Source: Ursus arctos
Taxonomy: Eukaryota > Chordata > Mammalia > Carnivora > Ursidae
Direction: 5' to 3'
Assembly: GCF_023065955.2 (NCBI RefSeq)
Contig: NW_026622952.1
Coordinates: 30,366,313 to 30,430,312, forward strand
DNA: 64,000 nucleotides
How positions within the stretch are numbered: position 1 is the first letter of the stretch; each line of letters opens with the position of its first letter. Positions 56,244 to 64,000 of the stretch are shown one piece after another. A program made the translations under genes and the position numbers. The notes under the pieces were generated by a model. The model did no database searches and was not told the origin of the DNA. It saw only the letters and a program-made list of their open reading frames with translations.

Positions 56244-58273
56244 AATCAATTTTCCTTCTTGAATCAATTCTATTATATTTAAGACAATTGGATTATATTT
56301 TTCATTCTCTTGAAATTTTAAATATTTATGATCCTATGTCACCATTAAAATACAAAGGACACTACTCCATTTATCAAGTTACCTCAAGGTAGCTTGAGCT
56401 GACCTCAAGCTCATTCTAAAGGTCTAAGTAAGAATGAAAATCAGTTTCCACAATATGGAAGGAAAAGAAATTCTTACCTAAAAACTTTGATAATATAAAC
56501 TTCAGCATGTATGAAATTTAGGAAGGTATCAAGTTTGATAATTTATCTCAAAAATGTAGTATTTAAGATACCTTTTTGGATCTTAAGTGATTTGTTTGAG
56601 TGGGCTGTATTATCAACAAGTTCTTTTGGATAAAAAGATTATAAATATATATGACATTGATTTTAACAAAGTTAAGGGTAAATAAGTAATGTTTTAGGGT
56701 AATTACATTCACCCAATTGATAAATACTTAAATTAATGGCGTACGACGATCACCATCTCCTACTATGCATGAAGGAATGGGCCATAGATGGATGCACTGC
56801 TCTGTTATTAAAAATGAATTAGATTGCAAAACCTATCTTGTGTTGTAGACAGAATTAAGACATTTTCTAATATCATTAGGTAGAACTATATGTAAGCCAC
56901 TATCATGAATTTCAATTCACTTTATACTGTGAAAAATGCATATATTAAATTATTATTATTACTTTTTTGTGTGAATATTAACAAAATGCTAAAGAAAATA
57001 ATACAAATAGCTAAATTTTGGAGTTGATGTTATATTAGACATGTAATGTTTTTGTCCATATTACCAAGAATTACTTATGTGTGCGTGTGTACAATTTTGT
57101 ACTTAAGTTTTTATGTGAATGGTATTCTGCATGTATCCTTTTGCAACTTGATTGATTTGCTAAATATTATTTTTAAGATTACAAAGTTAAACATTATTCC
57201 TTAAACTGCATATATTTTAACTCTCAGAGTATTCCATTTCATCAAGACTCCAGACCCCTGATCATGTCTCCTTGTGTACATGAATGAAAGTTCCTCCCTT
57301 TGATCCTTCAAACATCCCATGTAATAAGTGCCTTCCTCAACTAAGAGGTCATTTGGGATGAATCCATAATTTCCTTATGAATTTCAGTTATATCTTTTAG
57401 AGAGTTACCCATTCACTTTCAAGTGTTAGAAACCCATTCGGTCTAAATTAAAGCTTTGATCTTGTGTCAAACCCAATTATTCTCCACTCACCTGTCTCAA
57501 ACACCACAGTGAGAGAATGGTAGAATAGGAGTTTATGGTATTCATAGGCCCTTTCTTAGTCTCCTTCTCCTCTATCTCTGACTCCATAAAATCAGAGCAC
57601 ACAAAGAAGGCAGGAGAGGTAAATACATAAACACAGCTGCTTATCCAGAGGTGCTTGCAGTTTCTTTAGCTAAAAGTGCCCTTGGTCATGCCAGAAATTT
57701 ATGGGAAGGTCATGGGATGTTTCACTCTGCCATTAGTGGTGCTCTCTCTGACAGATACTATGTTTGCCCATGAGCCCTTCTGGTGCAGGGACAGGGGGAG
57801 TTTCTGGGGACAGCTCTTGTCTCTGTGCTATCCTGTGGGGAAGCCATAAGTAGGCCAAACTAGCAACTTTTTGCACCACTAATTTTACCCCTAGGAAACA
57901 CTGGTGCTTGCCATGACAAATGCTGGAAGGCTAGGCTCCACACTGATGTCCCATTCAATATTCTGTTTCTAAATGATAACTTGATAACAAAATCCACTGA
58001 TTATAGTATGTCTGTCCTCCTTGAAATGCTGCAGAACTTGGTAAGCTTAAATATCAATTACCCTCTCCTCATTTCTTGTATGTTACTTTAAGGTAATACC
58101 TTATAATCCTCTTGTTTCTATGACCCCCTAAATGAGTCACTATTGATACGGAGGTGGTGTTTATATCACTTTTGCTTGTTAGATCTGCCCTCAAATGTAT
58201 CACTTCCTCTATTCACAATTTCTTCTTAAATTCAATCTTTTTCACCTGCCCTGGGTTCAACTTCCCTGTTTCT
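56244..58273. other. Unclassified non-coding stretch
   Basis: No gene is seen. 57240-57960 is less AT-rich with several CT-rich and GGGG-containing segments, possibly an old LTR or other repeat that I cannot identify. 'acctcaaggtagcttgagct' followed by 'gacctcaagctca' near 56381-56413 is a small inverted repeat. Confidence 0.45.
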
Positions 58274-58284
58274 AAGTACATTTT

Positions 58285-58491
58285 TTTTTTTTTTAGATTT
58301 CTTTATTTTAGAAAGAAAGAGACAGGAAGAATGTGTGCACACATGGGGAAGGGCAGAGGAAGAAGGAGAGAGAGAATTACAAGCAGACTCTCTGCTGAGT
58401 GGGGAGCCTGTCACGCAGCTAGATCCCAGGAACATGACCTGAGCCAAAACCAAGAGTCGGTCACCCAACCTACTGAGCCACCTGGGCACCC
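58285..58491 (-). mobile_element. CAN-SINE
   Basis: Minus-strand SINE of the older type with 'catgacctgagccaaaacca' and head 'gagccacctgggcacccc' on +. Duplications are aagtacatttt (58274-58284) and cagtacatttt (58492-58502). Confidence 0.95.
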
Positions 58492-58502
58492 CAGTACATT
58501 TT

Positions 58503-60139
58503 AATTATCTCTCTGATGAGGCTCTGTTAATGGCAAATCCTCTTAGGTCTCCCCCACCCCGTTTTAAGCCTTTTACTTGAATTTTAGTTTAGATGGGTTT
58601 ATAGAATTGTACGTTAAGATATATCTTATCCCAGAATTTCCTCAACATGCCTTCTTCAAGAGTCTGTTATGAATGCAATTGCATGTCCTTAAACTTCAAT
58701 TCTTTGGTATTTTGTAACATTACTGTGCTGTATCTAGCTGTTTGTGCACTCTTTCTTTTCTTGCTAAGGATAGGTGGAGCATGTTGGATCCTAGAAGTTA
58801 TTTATCACATTCTACCACACAAAAATGGGCCATTATCTTAACTGTTTTTGTGTGACTCCTTTGCCTATGTCTGGAAATTCAGTAAGATCTATAAAAGACT
58901 CTTTTCTGCATCTCAATCCTTACACTACATTTTTAGTGATTTCCGTCTATCATTCTACAAATCCACTAATTCTCTCATTAAATGCGTTTCATCCACTGTT
59001 TAATTTATATGAGTTCTCTTTTTGCTTCAATGGCTATTTCATTCTATTTGTGCAATTTCCATTTTTCAAAAGTGTCTGTTCTTCTTTCACAGTACCTTGT
59101 TCTTGAATTTTATAACATGTGAAAACTATCATGATCATAATGTATCTGCTGATTCTTGCTCGTGGAAGTTTATTTCTGCATGTGATTTGTCCGTGTTTTG
59201 TTTTGTTTTGTTGGTTTTTATGTGTGGCCTGAAATTTGCATAATCCACAGCAATTGTGAGAATCCTTCCTCTCCTACGTGGAGGGAGCATCCCTCCAGAG
59301 CATTTGCCTGTATTTCTTTGTAGCTGCAAGAGTATCACCAACCTGTTCTATGTTGTGTGATTTTTGCATCATGAGATTTTCAGCACACAAATATGGTATA
59401 AATTCCTAACCACTTTCCACGTGAAGTACAAGTTTAAACTTTCATATATTTAGGAGCAACTTATTTTGTTGGTCATGTTTGAGGTAGACATTTATTCTAT
59501 CATTGCTGAAAGATGAGTTTTTCAGGTTTGTTTTTTGTTGGTTTGTTTTGTTTTTTTTCTACTGGTCCAGTAAGATTTACTCCTTTAAGATTCCTGGCTC
59601 CGGAGGCATCTCTCAGTTCAAACCCCTGACTTGGAGACACATGTCCCATCACTTCTTATGTGGGCATTAATACCGAAGGCTCTTGGTGATTAATCACATC
59701 AACTCAGCAGTGACAGCCTTGCTAATGGCCCCACTTTGTAGATGAGCAGTTCTCTTTATTTCCGGCTCATAACTTTCCTTTTTTGTAAGCTCAGATATGC
59801 ATTCAAAACAATGTTTATTATATATTAACTTTCTTTGCTAGGTATTTATAGCAGGAGTAATTTCAATTTATATTATTATATGTTTTTACTAAGCCTAGAA
59901 CTTCACTTTTAGTTATAGTTTACAAAGTTTTTATACAGTGTACATCTGTCTTTTTGATTAGATTTTTAATTTAATTTTTTTTCAAAATTTATCAAAACCA
60001 ATTAGAGAAATTGTTCTAATGGTTGCTTAAGATTCCACCACATAGAATAGACATTGATTATGTATTAATTCCTTAATCCATTGAACCTGAAATGTTCTCA
60101 ACAGTAGTAATTGTTATAATAGTTAAGACTCTCTTTAAA
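58503..60139. other. Unclassified non-coding stretch
   Basis: No gene is supported. 58980-59260 looks like antisense middle-repetitive sequence ('ttgcttcaatggctatttca'), which I cannot place. (gtttt)n lies at about 59196-59216. 'ggagggagcatccctcc' (59280-59296) is a perfect 7-bp-stem hairpin. Confidence 0.45.
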
Positions 60140-60282
60140 GCCAGTTCCTTGGATATGATTTTTCTTCTAGTTGAGTGCCATTGACCATCTTTTTAAATCA
60201 CAGGATATCTTAATATCCTCAAATGCAACATGAAGAAATGATTGTACCTACCTCTTAGGGTTTTCTGATGGACTATATGAGT
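60140..60282 (-). mobile_element. MIR SINE, antisense
   Basis: Reversed MIR on +: 'ttgagtgccattgaccatct', 'gatatcttaatatcctcaaa', then the characteristic 'tgtacctacctcttagggtt' and 'ttctgatggactatatgagt'. Confidence 0.66.
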
Positions 60283-60530
60283 TGGTATACTGTATTGGTC
60301 TGGCAAAATTATGCTAGAATAACACACCAACCCAAATTGCGTTGGCTTTGCAGAAGAAAAATGTATTTCCCACTCACATCAAAGCTGACATGTATCACTG
60401 TAAGTTTCTTCTATTACCTTCAGAAACCAGACTATCTCATTTTGTAATGCTTCTCTGTTGTCACAAGTCATGTGTTCAAAATGCCTTTGAGGATCATTAA
60501 CCGTCTTTCCACAACATATAAAGGTTTATG
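60283..60530 (-). mobile_element. Possible MLT1-like LTR remnant, antisense
   Basis: 'gctagaataacacaccaacc', 'caaattgcgttggctttgca' and 'aaaatgtatttcccactcac' followed by 'cacaagtcatgtgttc' resemble the antisense of an MLT1-type LTR. Diverged and partial. Confidence 0.38.
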
Positions 60531-61059
60531 GTAAAGTCTTGCCCATATTAAACCATCAATATATATTAGCTCTTATTATTATTATAAATAGCACTATGAT
60601 TAATACAGTTACATGTAAAGCTCTGCTACACTTAGGTTATTTCATTAAGATGCTTGGAAGAACACATATTATGCTAAGAAGTATAGATATTTCCCAGCTT
60701 TTTATAGAGATTGTCAAATTCATTTTGAAAGTTAGTGTCAAATTTATAATAAGCATTTTAATGTCCATTTCATCAGATAAAAGACAATAATAAGTATGTT
60801 TTTCCAACATCTCTGTGTTTCTTCAAATCAATTTTTTTAATCTTCCTTCATTTCATTAGCTTAACAAATTGTATTTTCTCTTAATTTGTATTTATTTAAT
60901 TACTGCTGTGAGGATGCACATTTTTTCTGTATGTATAGTGGTCATTAGATTCTGATCTACAGAAAATTATCTGCTTGTAACCCTGCTCATGTATGTCAGT
61001 GTTTTTCTCTCACCAATTCGTATTAGGTCTCTATTATTATAACCTAATCCTTTTCTTAT
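60531..61059. other. AT-rich non-coding stretch
   Basis: No gene or classifiable repeat is seen. Confidence 0.5.
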
Positions 61060-62945
61060 TCTTGTAGTGGGATCTCAAATGATTGACATTTTTCACTTTC
61101 AAATATGAATTTAGTGCTAGCAATTTTTCTCTCACCAATGCTTTAGCTGTATTTTGTAAATCTTAATATGTTGAGTTTCTATTTTCTTTCAGTTCAATGG
61201 ATTTGTCATTTCCCTGACCCTCCCTCTTTGACTCATGGGTTATTAAGAAATGTGTAGTTTCCAGGTGTTTGGAGATTTTCTTGTTATCTTTTTGCTTTGT
61301 TTTCTAGTTTGATTTCACTGTCGTTGGAGGACATCCTCTGCATGATTTCATTTCTGCTGAATGTATTGAGGCTTACCTTCTTGTTCAGATTACAGTCTGT
61401 CTTGATATATTTGTTTGGCACTTGAAAAGGATCTGTGCTCTGCTGTGTTTTGGTGTAGTATACTACACATCTGTATTAGAAGAGCAGGTTCTGTTGGTTG
61501 ATGATATTTTGGAGTTCTTTTGTATTTTTGCCAATTTTCTTTCTAGTTCTTCCATCAGTTGTGGAGAGATCGGTGTGGCGGTCTCTAACCACAAATGTGG
61601 CTTTTTCTGTTTCTCCTTTTAGCTCTATCAGTTTTGCTTCACATAATTTCCGGTTCTTGTGTTTAGTGTATACACATTTAGGATTAGTGATTTTCTTCTG
61701 TATTTACACTTTGTCATTATATAATGCCCCTTACTCACTTTGGTAAAATCTTTGCTCTGTGGTCTAGTTAATATTAATTAAATTGAGGCTTATTTAATAT
61801 TAACAGTCACTCCTGTTTTTTCTTATTAAAATTTTCATGATATATCATTTTCCATCCTTTTACTCTCAACCTGCTTATATCATTACATTTGAAGTTTCTT
61901 CTACACAGCATAATAAAGGCGTGTTTACTAATCCATTCTGCCAATCACTGACTAATAAAGTAATCACTGATTTGCTAGAACTTAAGTACGCCATTTTAGT
62001 TTTTTGTTGGTGTTGTTCTCTTTCCCTTTCACTTCTCTTGCTTTTCCCTAACTTTCTGTAGGTTGTTTGAACATTTACTGTAGTGTGCCTGATTGTAATT
62101 CTTTGTACAGCTTTTTACTGTTTGCTCTAAGTATTACATTATACTTACATAACTTCTTACGGTCCACTAGTGTCTTCACTTCACCAGCTGGAAAGAAGTA
62201 TAGAAACTTTTGCTCTCCTTAAATTCCTTTACTCTCTTCCATTTATAATATAACTGCTTTAAAGTTTTTCTCAACTTACATTTAGAAATCCATTAGATAG
62301 CTTTATAATCCTTGCTGCAACTGTCAAACATAATTTAAAAACTCAAGAGGAGAATGAAAGCCTAATGCATAGTCCCATATTTTTGCTTATGATGTTCTTT
62401 CTTTCTTCTGAAGTTTCAAAGTTTCTTTTAAAAATTATTTTCTTTCTGTTTAGAGAATTTTAGCCATTCTTTGGGAGAGGTCTGCTGTGACAAATTGTCT
62501 TACTTTTCCTTCCTCTGAGAACGTCTTCACTAACTTGTCATACCTAATATTTTCACTGGCTTTGGGATTGCGGGTTTATGTTCATTTTTATTTTAGCACT
62601 TGAAAAATATTGTGTCACTTCTTTCTGACTTCCATGGTTTCTGATAAGAAATTCACTGTCAGAGGTGCCTGGGTGGCTTAGTCAGTTAAGCATTTACCTT
62701 TGGCCCAGGTCATGATCCCGGAATCCCAGGATTGAGCTCCATGATGTTGGGCTCCCTGCTCAGCAGGGAGTCTGCTTCTCCCTCTGACCCGTACCCCTCT
62801 CATGCTCTTTCTCTCTCTCAAATACATAAAATCTTAAAAAAAAAAACCAAAACAACTGTCATTCAAATCATTGTATTGTATTGTTTTGTTTTGTTTTTCC
62901 CAGTAAGTAATATGCTGTTTTCCTCTGGATATCTTACAAGCCTTT
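61060..62945 (-). mobile_element. Old L1-lineage element, antisense, split by a SINE
   Basis: On + the antisense order is 'caatgctttagctgtatttt' (about 61136), 'tgactcatgggttattaaga' (about 61230), 'ttgcttttgttctagttt'-like sequence (about 61292-61310), 'gcacttgaaaaggatctgtg' (about 61419), 'atacacatttaggattagtg' (about 61669), 'catttgaagtttcttctaca' (about 61886), and 'ccatggtttctgataagaaa' (about 62632). It resumes after the SINE with 'gtcattcaaatcattgtatt' and 'gctgttttcctctggatatc'. It is heavily diverged with no long frame. Confidence 0.75.
62662..62850 (+). mobile_element. CAN-SINE inserted in old L1
   Basis: Plus-strand SINE from 'gaggtgcctgggtggcttag' to the A tail ('cttaaaaaaaaaaaccaaaa'). 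Short duplication actgtca at 62655-62661 and 62855-62861. The L1 match continues across. Confidence 0.92.
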
Positions 62946-63251
62946 TTTTTTTTATTTAATTTTTAAAATTAATTAATAAGACAACATCTAATGCTCATTT
63001 TCCCTACTAGAAGTTAATTGCTGTTCTTTTGTTGTATTTTTTGTTTTTGCCATTAAGTGAAACTTATTGTGAAGCCTCATGGAATGAAGATGGGGCAAGG
63101 CAGGCCATGGTGAGAAGAAAATCTGCTTCCAAACACCTTCTAATGTATTTAGATAAAACAGTAATTCAAAAGCCATCCAAAATTTATTTCAAGTATGTGA
63201 CATATATTGTTTGGGCTTGAACTGGGAGCCAACTGTCACTTTTTTGCCAAG
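62946..63251. other. AT-rich non-coding stretch
   Basis: No gene or classifiable repeat is seen. Overlapping frames on both strands (62988-63176 -, 63029-63220 +) lack domains. Confidence 0.5.
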
Positions 63252-63280
63252 TTATTAATTAATTAATTAATTAATTAATT
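63252..63280. repeat. (TTAA)n microsatellite at SINE tail
   Basis: About seven attA/ttaa units form the tail side of the minus-strand SINE that follows. It probably arose from the SINE's A-rich tail. Confidence 0.9.
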
Positions 63281-63468
63281 TTAATTTATTTGAGAGAGAG
63301 AGAGAGCAGGTGTGCCTGTGCAGAGGGCGCTGGGGAGAGGGGCAGAGGAGAGGGACAAACAGACTCCACACTGAGCCTGGAGCCTGACTCTGGCTTGATC
63401 CCATGACCCTGAGATCATGACCTGAGCAGAGGGCAGACACTTAACTGACTGAGCCACCCAGGTGCCTC
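63281..63468 (-). mobile_element. CAN-SINE
   Basis: Minus-strand SINE with 'tgagatcatgacctgagcag' and head 'gagccacccaggtgcctc' on +. The GA-rich body starts right after the TTAA tail. No clear target duplication is seen. Confidence 0.92.
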
Positions 63469-64000
63469 TCCAATTCAGTTCTGACACTGACTGAACTAAA
63501 CAAATCAGTGTCAATTGTTCATACTCAGCTTTCTTATCTTGAAAAAAAATGCTTTAAAAACTATGGTAAATTAGAGTTATTGAGACATAATCAAGTCATA
63601 TACATAGTATCTAGCAGAATCACTAGTGCTGAACACTGGATTTCTTTTTCTTCGTGAAATTTATAAAAGTTTGCTAGCTCTCTACTTCGTGTGTCCTATT
63701 TATAGATGCATGTAATCGCATTTATATATTTCTCTGTCAGCCTGCTAAACACACACACGCACTTTAAAACTTTAAGTTTTCTGTCTTCAAAAATTTTCTA
63801 ACAACTATGAATTGTACAAAATTACCCTGTCAACTTAGAATGTGTAACATTTTCACACCTTGATATACCATGGTGCCAATAAAATTTACGTTCTATCCAA
63901 AATTAGCTACTTAGTCTCTGGATATGTAATATAATTTTACCAATTCTGTGCCCGCTTATCCATGTTATCCTATCCAATACATTTGTCATGTTTATTCAAG
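63469..64000. other. AT-rich non-coding stretch
   Basis: No gene or classifiable repeat is seen. A short cacacacacgc tract lies at about 63749-63760. Confidence 0.55.

Noticed and set aside
57240..57960. Less AT-rich block as an endogenous retroviral LTR
   Set aside because: I could not find TG...CA ends, a polyadenylation region or a target duplication. A repeat-library search would settle it.
58154..58504. 117-codon open frame on +
   Set aside because: More than half of it is a minus-strand CAN-SINE read in the wrong sense.
1..64000. A previously undescribed multi-gene system
   Set aside because: No cluster of real coding frames exists on either strand. The only long conserved frame belongs to an L1 remnant.

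Overview
The window is a stretch of a mammalian nuclear genome with no protein-coding gene that I can support. Its repeats point to a carnivoran. About twenty copies of the tRNA-Lys-derived CAN-SINE (SINEC) family are present, together with a carnivore-type L1. The cleanest SINEs (near 4.4, 54.6 and 56.0 kb) have the sequence form I associate with bears, panda and pinnipeds, so an arctoid caniform, probably ursid or pinniped, is my inference. The background is very AT-rich, as in a gene desert or a very long intron.

Layout. 0-6.3 kb: an old L1 3' portion on + fused to a SINE tail, then a young-type SINE and a long L1 3' portion on - that carries another SINE. 6.3-13 kb: mostly unclassified, with an ERV-type LTR (-), a SINE, an ancient eutherian repeat and a CpG-dense patch near 11.8-12.2 kb. 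13-20 kb: two MLT1-like LTR remnants, a MIR, several SINEs, a second copy of the ancient repeat and GT microsatellites. 20-26.3 kb: a young 5'-truncated L1 with perfect target-site duplications and an intact ORF2 C-terminal frame, an ERV-type LTR (+), a 42-bp perfect AT palindrome, and a MIR split by a SINE. 26.1-41.9 kb: no recognisable SINE at all, but old L1, MLT1- and MST-like LTRs, MIRs and paired CA microsatellites. 41.9-64 kb: old L1s on both strands, nine SINEs, a very short young L1 3' end, MIRs, and an old L1 (-) split by a SINE.

The nesting gives a relative age order. MIR and the ancient repeats are oldest, then old L1 and MLT1/MST LTRs, then the older CAN-SINEs that interrupt them, and finally the young L1 3' ends and youngest CAN-SINEs. 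Nothing here works as a pathway or operon. The points most worth a second look are the CpG-dense patch, the palindrome, the possible 3' transduction on the young L1, the SINE-free block, and the possible LTR-internal-LTR remnant at 15-17.3 kb. Repeat family names come from remembered consensus features and were not checked against a library.
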